Numbered from the stretch's first letter, positions 52,742 to 61,998 are shown. The stretch: 62,393 nucleotides of DNA from Candidatus Poribacteria bacterium (GCA_022826645.1 JAJDUM010000101.1:1-62393), one strand, 5' to 3'. Translations and numbers: made by a program. The notes: generated from the letters alone by a model not told the origin.

Positions 52742-53866
52742 TTACAGCTGCGTGCGTGGGGTATTCCCATCCACTGCATACTTTTCTACGGCTTCGGGGT
52801 CCAACTCCAGCCCCAAGCCCGGCTTGTTCGGGTCAGGCGACCACACCCCATCTTTGGGCTCTGACCATTCTTTGTAGACAATTCTGTCCGATGCTTCAGC
52901 CATTCCCAGATACTCCACTATCCTCAGGTTTGGCGTGGCACAGGTAAGGTGCAGGTGGATAAGTTGGTAGGCGTGCGGTGCGACCGGGAGGTTAAAGGCG
53001 TGTGCGAGGTGCGCTACCTTCATCCATTCCGTGATTCCGCCCACGCGTCCGACATCCGGTTGAACGATGTCCGCCCCACCGCGCGCGATAAGCTCTTTGA
53101 ATCCGAACTTGGTGTACTCGTGCTCGCCTGTGGCGACGGGTATATCAATCGCTTTGGCGATAGCTGCCAATCCGTCGATATCGTCAGCCAGTACCGGTTC
53201 TTCAAACCAGCCGACCCGGTATTCCTCAAAGGCTTTGCCCATATAGATCGCCTGTTTGGCGTAGTAGCCGTTGTTGGCATCGACAAGGATCTCGATATCG
53301 TCCCCGACCGCTTCACGGACAGCGGCGAGCCGTCGGATATCTTTCCGCTCACTCTTGCCGAAGTCTTTGCCGACCTTCATTTTGATCGATTTGAAACCGC
53401 GTTCAACATAACTGGTCTGTTCCGCCACCAATTCCTCTATATTGAAGTTGGTCCAACCGCCGCTGCCGTAGACCGGGACGGAATCGGTGTAGGGACCCAA
53501 CAGCTGATAGAGCGGGACGTTGAAGTGCTTCGCTTTCAAATCCCACAGAGCGATATCAACGGCGGAGAGGGCACAGAACGCGAGTCCTTTCCGTCCCACC
53601 CCTCGAACGCACCAGAAGAGATCATCCCAGATCTTTTCGATGTTCAGTGGGTCTTGACCGATCAACAGCTCCTTGAAGGTGCCTTCTATGAGCGTTTGCC
53701 CTGCGCGACCACCGCCCGACGGGCTTAGCCCTTCAAGACCGGAGTCGGTGATGATATGCACAAAACACGCGCTACGCCCTTTTGCTACATGACGGATCGT
53801 TGCGTCCTGAATCCCGCCGAGATCCGGCAGGGACAGCAACGTCGTTTTGACATCTGTTATTTTCAT
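52742..53866 (-). CDS. Mandelate racemase/muconate lactonizing enzyme family protein, likely acid-sugar dehydratase
   Basis: 374 aa with the two-domain enolase-superfamily fold. Active-site residues are in place: Lys-x-Lys in SIKMKVGKD, metal ligands Asp in ILVDANNGY, Glu in GWFEEPVL and Glu in VATGEHEY, then Asp in VQPDVGRVGG and His in VAPHAYQ. The Lys plus His-Asp pair is that of mandelate racemase-type dehydratases acting on galactonate, fuconate, rhamnonate and similar. It starts an apparent operon with FAH (31 bp) and the aldo/keto reductase. Confidence 0.9.
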   Translation of the reverse strand: MKITDVKTTLLSLPDLGGIQDATIRHVAKGRSACFVHIITDSGLEGLSPSGGGRAGQTLIEGTFKELLIGQDPLNIEKIWDDLFWCVRGVGRKGLAFCALSAVDIALWDLKAKHFNVPLYQLLGPYTDSVPVYGSGGWTNFNIEELVAEQTSYVERGFKSIKMKVGKDFGKSERKDIRRLAAVREAVGDDIEILVDANNGYYAKQAIYMGKAFEEYRVGWFEEPVLADDIDGLAAIAKAIDIPVATGEHEYTKFGFKELIARGGADIVQPDVGRVGGITEWMKVAHLAHAFNLPVAPHAYQLIHLHLTCATPNLRIVEYLGMAEASDRIVYKEWSEPKDGVWSPDPNKPGLGLELDPEAVEKYAVDGNTPRTQL

Positions 53867-54028
53867 GGGGATCTCCTTCGTAACGTAGAATGTCGTCTAA
53901 AGCTGGTGGTCAGTGGTTGATTTAAGGTGTATTTGCGTTGTCGAATTGTGTGCGTTTCAGGGCGGGGCAAGTCCGAGAGGATCCCGCGACCGGGGATGCC
54001 CCGCCTACAATTAGCTGTGTATACTCAA

Positions 54029-55714
54029 TCAGAATCCCGCCACTCCTGTCCCATATAGGGGATCCGCGCCCGCGTGGAGTGTTCCATTTTCATCGATGCT
54101 TACCCCCGTGGGACGGCCAAAACCGCCACTGGCTGCGGCGTCCATACTCACAACGCGGTGTCCCATATCCGACAGGGTGCGCTGCACATCTTCGGGGATA
54201 CGGGATTCGAGGAACGACTCCTCGTACAACGCTTCCGCCCACACACGGGGCGCCTCCATCGCGCTCTGGATATCCATATCGAAGTCGATGTAGTGGATGA
54301 GCGCATGTACCACACCGCTCATGCTGCGCCGTGCCCCCGGTGCATCCACTGCCAGAAACGGCTTGCCGTCGCGGAAGAAGATGGGGACATGCGCGCCTCG
54401 TGGGGGACGCCGACTCGGTCCGAGCGAGAGCGGACGTCCCAGCACCGGGTCGAAGTTACACATATGGTCGTTCATGACGATTCCCGTTCCGGGTATTGCG
54501 ACATACGACCCAAATGCGTTGCCCAAGCTGGTGAGCATGTTAAACACATTTCCTTCACGGTCAGCCGCGGCGAGCGTTGTCGTGTCGTGACCCCCAACCG
54601 ATTTTGTGCTTCTCTGATTCTGTGGTGGGGATTCACCCCCTTGGTACGGCGCGGGTGATACCGGCTGCGGATCGCCTTCCGCTTTGTCGAGGTGGATACG
54701 GTTGGCGACCTCGGCGGCGTAATCTTTACTCAGCAGACCCGGCTCGCGCGGAAACGCAAAATAATTCACCCATGCCCGCCGCATGGTTTCCAGCATAAGG
54801 TGGTGATAGGTTGGGCTATCGGGACCGAAGCTCGCAAGATCAAAATTCTCCAATATATTCAGTGTCTGCGTGAGGAAATTGGAATCTCCCGGCGTATAGC
54901 GCAGCCCACGGTATTCGCCAAAATGCTCATCCTGCAGTTCGCGGGTATCAGAACGGTAACTCGCCAAATCGTCGTAAGTCAGGATGCCACCGCCTCTTGC
55001 TATCTCATCAACAATTGCTTCCGCGATTCTGCCCTTGTAGAAAGCGTCCGCCCCGTCTGCTGCAACTGCGCGATAGGTGTCGGCAAGTTCAGGATACCTC
55101 AGTTTGTCGCCCGGTGCCCAAAAGGTGCCCGGTGCCGGCGGCAATCCATCTATCAGGTAGAGTTCCCCCAGAAGCGGGAATCTATCGAAGTGTTTCATTG
55201 CTCTCGCAATCGTGATGGTGGTTCGCGTATCCACCTCCACACCATTTTCCGCCAGTTCGATAGCTGGAGCGAGGACATCTTTGATCTCCATCGTTCCGTA
55301 ACGCTCCAGAACAGCGCACAGCCCTGCCACAGTCCCCGGTATCGCCACAGATTTGGGCCCGATAATGTTGGCATCGTCCCGCACATTCTCCCAACCGTAG
55401 AAGCCGCCCTGTCCCGGCAGGAGTTCGAACATATCCGGTGTTGCTGCCGCTGGGGGCACTGTGGTATCATCGAAAACCGTCGTTTCGTCGCAGTCGGTAG
55501 AATGGACGCAGATAATGCCGTTGCCGCCAACGCCGCACATGCCCGGCTCGGCTAACTGTGCGACGAATGCAGCGGCGACGCCCCCATCCACTGCGTTGCC
55601 ACCCTGCTGCATAATCTTAACGCCGGTCTGAGCGACGAGGTCATGCCCACCCGCAACCACGCCATTTTCCGCGACGACCGCTTCTCTCGTGGAGGCGATG
55701 CTGCTCTGTCTCAT
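54029..55714 (-). CDS. Gamma-glutamyltransferase family protein
   Basis: 561 aa, an N-terminal nucleophile hydrolase made as a proenzyme. The autocleavage and catalytic Thr lies in GGHDTTTLAAADREGN; the gamma-glutamyl-binding Arg region is replaced by PPAAATPDMFELLPG and the distal GSRR-like loop by APGARRSMSG, with the usual SPTIL replaced. No signal peptide is evident, unlike periplasmic Ggt. It could cleave glutathione-like thiols or act as a cephalosporin-acylase-like amidase. Its ATG lies one base after the stop of the upstream enolase-superfamily gene, so the two are translationally coupled. Confidence 0.87.
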   Translation of the reverse strand: MRQSSIASTREAVVAENGVVAGGHDLVAQTGVKIMQQGGNAVDGGVAAAFVAQLAEPGMCGVGGNGIICVHSTDCDETTVFDDTTVPPAAATPDMFELLPGQGGFYGWENVRDDANIIGPKSVAIPGTVAGLCAVLERYGTMEIKDVLAPAIELAENGVEVDTRTTITIARAMKHFDRFPLLGELYLIDGLPPAPGTFWAPGDKLRYPELADTYRAVAADGADAFYKGRIAEAIVDEIARGGGILTYDDLASYRSDTRELQDEHFGEYRGLRYTPGDSNFLTQTLNILENFDLASFGPDSPTYHHLMLETMRRAWVNYFAFPREPGLLSKDYAAEVANRIHLDKAEGDPQPVSPAPYQGGESPPQNQRSTKSVGGHDTTTLAAADREGNVFNMLTSLGNAFGSYVAIPGTGIVMNDHMCNFDPVLGRPLSLGPSRRPPRGAHVPIFFRDGKPFLAVDAPGARRSMSGVVHALIHYIDFDMDIQSAMEAPRVWAEALYEESFLESRIPEDVQRTLSDMGHRVVSMDAAASGGFGRPTGVSIDENGTLHAGADPLYGTGVAGF

Positions 55715-55715
55715 C

Positions 55716-56954
55716 TCACTCTCTTTCGAGCACGATGCCTTCCCGTTCGATCTGTGCGAACATCTCTTTATACGCCGGCGTACCGTCGTTATCCCAATAC
55801 TCCGTGGAGATCGGTGCGTCGTAGCTCATTGGGATGAGACGGCTCCGATCCGGTCGCACCATGAAGATGGAGTTTTTCGGATCGGCGATGTTATACATCT
55901 TCGTCCCGTTCTTGAACTGTGACTTGATGATCCACTTCTCCTGTTCCGGCAGTTTCAGGTGCTTCAGTCGCTCCAGCGCGTCGCGGTCGAGCGTGAGTCC
56001 CAGTCCCGGCTTTTCTGGTACGCGCAGGAAGCCGTTGATCGGTTCCAACCGTTCCTCCACGACATCGTCCTTCCAAGTTTCGGTGTCGGCGAAGAAGTGG
56101 AAGGTCGCCGTGGGAAACGCAGCCATCATGTGCGTCGTCATCGTCCGGGTGATCGTGCCGCCGACGTTCTGGAGCATGAAGGGACTGTTGTCCGCGGCAA
56201 ATAACCCAGCGCGACGGATAGCGTCCCCGATCCGGGAATGCCCCAGCATGTAGGCATCGGCGGGTTTCATCAATACCTCGTAGGTTGCACCCATCGGGAA
56301 ATGGTGGAGGACAATGGGCAGCCGCGAACGCTTGCGCAATTCGATATATCCGTCGATGTCTTCGCCCGGCAGCGGGTCTTCAAAGCAGCCGGCGATCGGG
56401 TATGCTTCCAGTTTGGCGAGCAGTTCCGGCATGTGATCGTCTGTGCCGTGCATGGTGAAATCGTAATGGATCTTGAACCCCTCCGGCGCGACCGCTTGCA
56501 TCGCCTCGGTCTGGTCCGTGACGTTCTCAAAGGGTGAGAGGTGGTATTTCAGCCATGTGTACCCCTGTGCGGCGTACTGTTCCACCGTCTCCGCCATGAG
56601 ATGGGGATGGGTGGATACCGTCCAACTCCCCACCGGCACCCAAGATCGGTATTTCTGTCCGAACAGCTTGTAGACGGGTACACCCGCGTATTGCCCCATT
56701 AGGTCGTACATCGCGGTGCCCAGTCCAAGGGAGACCTCGTCCCCGACCCAGTCGAAGGGATTGGTGCCGATGTATCCGTCGATCACCTCCTGCGGTTCCG
56801 GACCCCCGCTCTCCCCTAAGCCCACCAACCCGTTGTCCGTATGTACGACGTACACCGTTCGCGTGATGGGACCGTAAAAATGGTTGAGTTGATACGCGAT
56901 CCAATCCACATATTCGAGGGTAATTGGGTGGACCTCGATTTCGGTAACTTTCAT
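55716..56954 (-). CDS. Enolase-superfamily protein with altered active site
   Basis: 412 aa from the ATG at 56954 (GGAGGAG just upstream). The fold is clear (N-terminal capping domain; YDLMGQYAGVPVYKLFGQ). The Lys-x-Lys of the family is replaced by LKYHLSPFE; metal-ligand positions read HYDFTMHG and CFEDPLPGED, and the third region VLHHFPMGATY lacks the usual Glu. The C-terminal part is extended by about 50 residues. It may be a distinct dehydratase or a non-catalytic member. It is coupled to the gamma-glutamyltransferase. Confidence 0.82.
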   Translation of the reverse strand: MKVTEIEVHPITLEYVDWIAYQLNHFYGPITRTVYVVHTDNGLVGLGESGGPEPQEVIDGYIGTNPFDWVGDEVSLGLGTAMYDLMGQYAGVPVYKLFGQKYRSWVPVGSWTVSTHPHLMAETVEQYAAQGYTWLKYHLSPFENVTDQTEAMQAVAPEGFKIHYDFTMHGTDDHMPELLAKLEAYPIAGCFEDPLPGEDIDGYIELRKRSRLPIVLHHFPMGATYEVLMKPADAYMLGHSRIGDAIRRAGLFAADNSPFMLQNVGGTITRTMTTHMMAAFPTATFHFFADTETWKDDVVEERLEPINGFLRVPEKPGLGLTLDRDALERLKHLKLPEQEKWIIKSQFKNGTKMYNIADPKNSIFMVRPDRSRLIPMSYDAPISTEYWDNDGTPAYKEMFAQIEREGIVLERE

Positions 56955-57022
56955 GTTCTCCTCCATCTGATGCTGCCTTGTTCGTGCCTCTTTAGTTGAG
57001 AGCAGGGACGGTTTCATTACGT

Positions 57023-57142
57023 GTATGGTAGGCGCTGTTTCCAACTGCGTCGATGCGGTGCGGTTAGAAACCGCACCTACCGGTCGTGGGGCAATGCGGT
57101 TCGGTTTGGGGTGTCTCATTAATTCTAAGACCTACTATAGTT
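57023..57142. repeat. ~120-bp dispersed repeat, copy B
   Basis: It matches 19734-19852: GTATGGTAGGCGCTGTTTCC, GCGGTTAGAAACCGC, AATGCGGTTCGGTTTGG and CTCATTAATT blocks in the same order. It is flanked on both sides by TTGAGAGCAGGGACGGT sequence (about 56998 and 57140). The last codons and stop of the radical SAM gene lie in this flanking repeat. Confidence 0.8.
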
Positions 57143-58540
57143 GAGAGCAGGGACGGTCTCATTGCGTTCCGGTTGACGGACGCGCCGGTTTCCGTCCGAT
57201 GCCAACCGCTTGACCGCATCCCATTCATCCAATCTATTTTCTCCGATGGTCAGCGGGAAGACGCAGTTGTTGTGCAGCAGCGGATCTGAGTCCGGATCAA
57301 ACCCATAAATCTCACTCGCTCGTTCCCATTCGAGGGTCGTGGGGATCGGGGTGAACTCCGCGAGCTTCACCTGAACCCCCTGTGCGTGCACAAATTCGAT
57401 GCTCTCGACCACCTCCTCCAAGGGTTGTCCGGGCAGTCCCATCAGTAGATACACGCCGATATCTTCAGCTGTGAATCCAGCGGCTTTCAGTCGTTCGACC
57501 GCGCGGGTGAAGCCGTTGTTGGTGACTTTGGGACCGATCGCCTTTTGTCGGACCACATCGCTGGTCTCCAAGCTGATTCGGATTGTCTTGAACCCGGCGG
57601 CGTACATCTTATACGCGAGTTCTGCGTCAATCACTTGGGCGTGCATCGAGTTGGGTGTATGGAAATAGAACTTGAGTCGGCGTTCAAGGACTTCGTCTAA
57701 AACCTTGTGGATGTGTTTTCGTGCGTTGAGTAGGAGCGCATCATCGTAGAAGGCAAAGTTCTGTGTCCCGAATTCGTCGTAGCACCACTGGAGTTCATCG
57801 GCAACCTGCTTGGGGTCGCGTTGGCGGAAGCCGGGACTGACCGAGCGCACGGCACAGAAGGAGCACGTCATCGGGCAGCCTCGCGCTGTCAGCACCGCCG
57901 CAAAATCGAGTTGACGGATCAGGTCATGCGCGGGGAAGGGGTAGTCGTTGATGTGGATGGGGAGTTGGGAGTAGTCCGATTGGTTCCCTGTCAACCCATC
58001 GACCAGTCTGATAGCGGAAAGTTCCCCTTCGCCTTTGACCACATAATCCGCCCCCGATTTCTCCACCGCGTGTTTGTAACAGAGCGTCGCATACGTCCCA
58101 CCGAGCACCACCGGCACATCGGGATAGCGCTCCTTGACACGACGGATCGCTTCGTGGGGGCCCGGATACCAGTAGGTCATCTTCGATGTTACCAGTACCA
58201 CATCCGGCTTCGGACGTTTATCCAATTCCGCTTCAAAAATCTCCTGCGTGATACCGTATCGGCAGAAATGGCGTGGTACATCTTTGACAACCTCCGGACG
58301 TTCGACCGGTTCACGATGATATTTCCCTGCCCCGTAGGCGTTGCCCTTCGGTGCAGTCAGTCCTTGCAGCTTGAGGAGGTCCGGATTGTAGCGGTCAAGG
58401 CAGTCGATAAAATCGAGCTGATACCCGTGCTGACGGAAGATACTACCGATAGAGAGCAGACCGATCGGTTCCACCCAGAGATTGAAGGCGGCGAAATCGT
58501 AGATCCACGGGTTGATGAGCAACAAACGACCTTTTGACAT
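57125..58540 (-). CDS. B12-binding-domain radical SAM protein
   Basis: 471 aa. Residues about 1-190 form a cobalamin-binding Rossmann domain (LLINPWIYDFA..., VVLGGTYATLC). The radical SAM barrel follows, with the 4Fe-4S ligands in ARGCPMTCSFCAVRS (CxxxCxxC) and the GGE-like region replaced by LETSDVV. Such enzymes often methylate unactivated carbons, or modify lipids and small molecules. The last dozen residues (NETVPALNYSRS) are encoded by repeat DNA, so the tail is likely not conserved. It is the last gene of a four-gene operon (20 bp after the 76-aa gene). Confidence 0.88.
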   Translation of the reverse strand: MSKGRLLLINPWIYDFAAFNLWVEPIGLLSIGSIFRQHGYQLDFIDCLDRYNPDLLKLQGLTAPKGNAYGAGKYHREPVERPEVVKDVPRHFCRYGITQEIFEAELDKRPKPDVVLVTSKMTYWYPGPHEAIRRVKERYPDVPVVLGGTYATLCYKHAVEKSGADYVVKGEGELSAIRLVDGLTGNQSDYSQLPIHINDYPFPAHDLIRQLDFAAVLTARGCPMTCSFCAVRSVSPGFRQRDPKQVADELQWCYDEFGTQNFAFYDDALLLNARKHIHKVLDEVLERRLKFYFHTPNSMHAQVIDAELAYKMYAAGFKTIRISLETSDVVRQKAIGPKVTNNGFTRAVERLKAAGFTAEDIGVYLLMGLPGQPLEEVVESIEFVHAQGVQVKLAEFTPIPTTLEWERASEIYGFDPDSDPLLHNNCVFPLTIGENRLDEWDAVKRLASDGNRRVRQPERNETVPALNYSRS

Positions 58541-58560
58541 GACAGCGTTTCCTCTTGTTT

Positions 58561-58791
58561 TTAACTCGATGCCCCATCTTGATCGTTGATGAGTTCCTTC
58601 AGTTTTTTGAGGGTTTCTGGATCTAAGTCGAGTCCGCGTAATCGTTCCTCAAGAGTCAGTCCACGCACCCGTACTTCAGGAGACATCTGCTCAAGTACCT
58701 CGTCTTTGTTTAAAAAAGCAATCAGATCTGGTCCGAACGCTTTCGCCATGCGCTCAAGTTGTTTGTCGTATAGACTTGGCTTTCCAGCCAT
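58561..58791 (-). CDS. Small helical protein between mutS2 and the radical SAM gene
   Basis: 76 aa. The ATG at 58791 has GGAGG 8 bases upstream. The sequence (YDKQLERMAKAFGPDLIAFL, VRGLTLEERLRGLDLDPETL, KKLKELI) is helical and acidic. The 'RGLTLEERLRGL' motif resembles the C-terminal helical tails of Rpn/PD-(D/E)XK-type proteins, here without the nuclease domain. It may be a remnant or a small regulator. Spacing to both neighbours is about 20 bp. Confidence 0.65.
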   Translation of the reverse strand: MAGKPSLYDKQLERMAKAFGPDLIAFLNKDEVLEQMSPEVRVRGLTLEERLRGLDLDPETLKKLKELINDQDGASS

Positions 58792-58810
58792 TCTTAAAAC
58801 CTCCAAATGC

Positions 58811-60865
58811 CTAAGCGGCATCAACATCATCCAACGGGACAGTCATCTGCATCGCACCGAAGCGAACCACCGCCTGCTGAGTCTCTGGGTCCACTTCGCT
58901 GAGTACCCCAACGCTGTCTAAACTATGCACACGTACCTCATCGCCTGTTTTCAGTTCGTGGATAAATTCCTGCCGCTCCTGCTCTTCTGGGAATTCATTG
59001 AGCTCACCAGCCATATAGGTGCTGATCTCAGATAGTGATTCGACCAGCGACCGTCGAGACGCTTCCGAATGACACAACCGATCAATCTGTCCTTTGATTT
59101 GGTGGAGTTGGGCATAGGTGTCTCCGCTGAGTTGCGCCTGCATCTCTCTTTCCTGCGCGGATACTTCGTCCAATTTCTGGCGATATTCGTTCTGTAGGCG
59201 CGTTGCCTCCGCTTCTGCTTCCACTGTGGTACGCTTATTTTCCTCGATTACCACCTTGGCAGCCTGTAACTGGTTGATTAATTCGGCTGCCCCGTCATCG
59301 CCTCCCCCTGAGCTTTTTTCCGCGTTTGTGATTACTTCGTCCGGCAGTCCCAAGCGTGTGGCGATTGCGAGCGCATTGCTGCTGCCGGGGGTGCCGATCA
59401 ACAATTTATGCGTTGGTCGCAGCGTCACTATATCAAATTCTACGGACGCATTCTCGATCCCCGGCACGGTGTAACCGAGATTTTTGAGCGGACTGATGTG
59501 CGTCGAGACAACCGTTCGTGCGTTGCGCGTATGCAGGTATTCGATAATGGATTTGCCTAACGCTGCCCCCTCTGCCGGATCTGTGCCGCCGCCCAGCTCA
59601 TCTAACAGGACCAGACTGTTCTTGTCCGCGGACGAAAGGATCTCGGCGATATTTCGGAGGTGACTGGAGAATGTGCTCAAACTCTGCTCAATGCTCTGTT
59701 CATCGCCGATGTCCGCTGATATGTGTGAGAATATCGCTATCTCAGAACCTTCTTCTGCGGGGATGTGCATACCCGATTGTGCCATCAGCGTCAACAGACC
59801 GACCGTTTTCAGCGTGATGGTCTTGCCGCCGGTGTTGGGACCGGTGATGATTAGGGTGTTGAAGTCGTCTCCCAGACGGAAGTCGATAGGGACCACCGTT
59901 TCAATATCTGAATTTTCTTCCCGTTGCAGGGTCAAGAGCAGCGGGTGCCGCCCCGTCTTGAGGTTGACCTGCCCGTTTGCGTTCAGGGTGGGCGGATTCA
60001 TCTCATAATCGCGGCTGAAACGCACCTTTGCATACGTCAGATCAAGGTGGGCGAGGCCCTTCAACGTTTCGCCCATCGGCTCGGTTACCGCTGCAATCTT
60101 GGCGGTGATTTCGCGCAGCAGCCGCACAATCTCCGCGCCTTCGGCGTCAATCGCGGCTTGTAGCTCGTTTCCGAGTTCGCGCACCGCTTCCGGCTCGATG
60201 AATACAGTGTTGCCACGGTCTGACCGATCCCGCACCGCACCGGGGACACGGGATGCGTCGCGCTCTTTCACAGCAATCACGGGCCGACCCTTGCGCTCGC
60301 GTATGATCGGATCTTGTAGATAGGGACTGACACTTTGGGAGCGGAGGACCGATTGTAGCTTGCCTTGGATACGTCCTTTCACCGTCTGAATCGTTCTGCG
60401 GATAGATTTTAATTCAGGGCTGGCGGTACTCTTGACTGCGCCGTTTTCGTTCAGTGTGTTCTCAATCTTCGCATGGATGTCGGGATATACCCGAATGTCT
60501 CCCGCCAGTTGCCGGAGATGTGGATAGTCTCCCTTTGCGTCTTCCAAGAATCCCTTGACGATCCTGAAGGCGCGGAGGGTTTCCTTGACATACATAATCT
60601 CCTCGATGACAAGGAGATCCGTGTCTTGGTCTAACTTGTCCAGAATTGGGGAGAGATCGTGCAGCCCACCCAACGGCAGGTAGCGATCTGGCGACAGCAG
60701 CCTTTTCAGCTCGGTTGTCTCGGCGATAAGCCGCTCAATCCGATGTAGGTCGGTCTGCGGCTGAATCTCCTGTGCCAGCCTTGCCCCTAACCCTGACGCT
60801 GTATAGCCGACCAGCAGTTCTCTGATTTTGTCATATTCCAGAACATCGAGCGTGTGTTGGTTCAC
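58811..60865 (-). CDS. mutS2: MutS2-type ATPase lacking the Smr nuclease domain
   Basis: 684 aa. MutS2 core and clamp regions are followed by the ABC-type ATPase with Walker A GPNTGGKT, Walker B LVLLDELGGGTDP and a family-typical HISADIGDEQSIEQSLSTFS. A coiled-coil region comes next (about 540-620), and the protein ends in a KOW-like strand block (GDEVRVHSLDSVGVLSEVD...). The Smr endonuclease domain of usual MutS2 (about 780 aa) is absent, since the frame stops shortly after this block. MutS2 acts at stalled ribosomes or branched DNA; without Smr it would lack the nuclease step. hisC is 6 bp upstream. Confidence 0.9.
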   Translation of the reverse strand: MNQHTLDVLEYDKIRELLVGYTASGLGARLAQEIQPQTDLHRIERLIAETTELKRLLSPDRYLPLGGLHDLSPILDKLDQDTDLLVIEEIMYVKETLRAFRIVKGFLEDAKGDYPHLRQLAGDIRVYPDIHAKIENTLNENGAVKSTASPELKSIRRTIQTVKGRIQGKLQSVLRSQSVSPYLQDPIIRERKGRPVIAVKERDASRVPGAVRDRSDRGNTVFIEPEAVRELGNELQAAIDAEGAEIVRLLREITAKIAAVTEPMGETLKGLAHLDLTYAKVRFSRDYEMNPPTLNANGQVNLKTGRHPLLLTLQREENSDIETVVPIDFRLGDDFNTLIITGPNTGGKTITLKTVGLLTLMAQSGMHIPAEEGSEIAIFSHISADIGDEQSIEQSLSTFSSHLRNIAEILSSADKNSLVLLDELGGGTDPAEGAALGKSIIEYLHTRNARTVVSTHISPLKNLGYTVPGIENASVEFDIVTLRPTHKLLIGTPGSSNALAIATRLGLPDEVITNAEKSSGGGDDGAAELINQLQAAKVVIEENKRTTVEAEAEATRLQNEYRQKLDEVSAQEREMQAQLSGDTYAQLHQIKGQIDRLCHSEASRRSLVESLSEISTYMAGELNEFPEEQERQEFIHELKTGDEVRVHSLDSVGVLSEVDPETQQAVVRFGAMQMTVPLDDVDAA

Positions 60866-60871
60866 GGTGGT

Positions 60872-61957
60872 TTATTCCCCTAGGACCGCTTTCAATCCGT
60901 TCACGAACCGTTCATTCTCTTCAGGTGTGCCGATCGTCACCCGGATGGAGTTGGGGAAGCCGTATCCAGCCACAGGACGAACAATCACGCCTTTTCGCAT
61001 TAACGCGTCGGAAACTTCATCGCCGGGTCGGTCAAAATGTACCAGAATAAAATTCCCCTCGGATTCGACATATTCCAGCCCCATCTGATCCAACTCTTCA
61101 TACAGAACCGCTTTGCCGGCGGCGTTGATCTCTTGGCTGCGGCGCACATGCTCGGCATCTTTCAACGCTGCCCGCGCCGCCGCCTGCGCGACGAGGTTAC
61201 AGTTGAACGGCTGACGCACGCGATTCATCGTTTCAATGATGTCGGGCTTGGCAAGCCCGTATCCAATTCGCATCCCCGCAAGCCCGTAGATCTTGGAGAA
61301 CGTCCGTGTGATGATGACGTTACGCCCTTCGTGGAGGTAGGGCAGTGTTTCTGGGTAGTCGGGTCTATCGACATATTCGTAGTAGGCTTCGTCGAAGACG
61401 ACGAGCACATCGTCCGGCACACGCGCCATCAGTTTCTCGGTCTCTGTTTTGGTGACCATTGTTCCGGTCGGGTTGTTCGGATTAGCGATGAAGATGACGC
61501 GGGTCTGGTCGGTGATTGCATCCGCCATCGCTCTCAGATCCTGCGTGTAACCGTCCATCGGCGTAATGATTGATTTCGCGCCGAACACCTTGGCGACCAG
61601 CATGTAAACGACAAAGGCGCTCTCCGAATAGATCACCTCGTCGCTGGGCGATACATAGGTTTCCCCGACCAGTTGCAGCACTTCGTTGGAGCCATTTCCT
61701 AAGATCAGTTGTTCGGGATCAACGCCGACGTGTGCCGCCAGATCCTGTTTTAGATAGTACGCATTTCCGTCGGGGTAGAGGTTCACCTGCGTTGCTGCAT
61801 CTTGGATGGCTTGTAGCGCCATCGGCGAAGGTCCCAGCGGGTTTTCGTTTGATGCCAGCTTGATAATATCCGAGATTCCCAACTCGCGCTGGACCTCTTC
61901 AATCGGTTTTCCGCCTTGATAGGGTTGGATGGTTTCAATTCCGGGTTTCGGTCTCAT
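60872..61957 (-). CDS. hisC: Histidinol-phosphate aminotransferase
   Basis: 361 aa, the usual length. It catalyses the PLP-dependent step from imidazole-acetol phosphate to histidinol phosphate. The PLP Lys lies in RTFSKIYGLAGMRIGYG; FDEAYYEY, NPNNPTGT and KLASNENPLGPSP are family marks. The start ATG at 61957 aligns with usual HisC starts (RPKPGIETIQPYQGGKP). It is the first gene of a tight operon with mutS2, the 76-aa gene and the radical SAM gene; no other his genes are present. Confidence 0.92.
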   Translation of the reverse strand: MRPKPGIETIQPYQGGKPIEEVQRELGISDIIKLASNENPLGPSPMALQAIQDAATQVNLYPDGNAYYLKQDLAAHVGVDPEQLILGNGSNEVLQLVGETYVSPSDEVIYSESAFVVYMLVAKVFGAKSIITPMDGYTQDLRAMADAITDQTRVIFIANPNNPTGTMVTKTETEKLMARVPDDVLVVFDEAYYEYVDRPDYPETLPYLHEGRNVIITRTFSKIYGLAGMRIGYGLAKPDIIETMNRVRQPFNCNLVAQAAARAALKDAEHVRRSQEINAAGKAVLYEELDQMGLEYVESEGNFILVHFDRPGDEVSDALMRKGVIVRPVAGYGFPNSIRVTIGTPEENERFVNGLKAVLGE

Positions 61958-61998
61958 AGTTTCCTCATGGTTTTCCTGTCAATCGATTGAGAGCGGAT

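Noticed and set aside
52949..53728. 259-aa plus-strand open frame opposite the mandelate-racemase-type gene
   Set aside because: Antisense shadow of an enzyme with all active-site motifs present.
54692..55555. 287-aa plus-strand open frame opposite the gamma-glutamyltransferase
   Set aside because: The opposite strand encodes a complete, recognisable enzyme; this frame has no family features.
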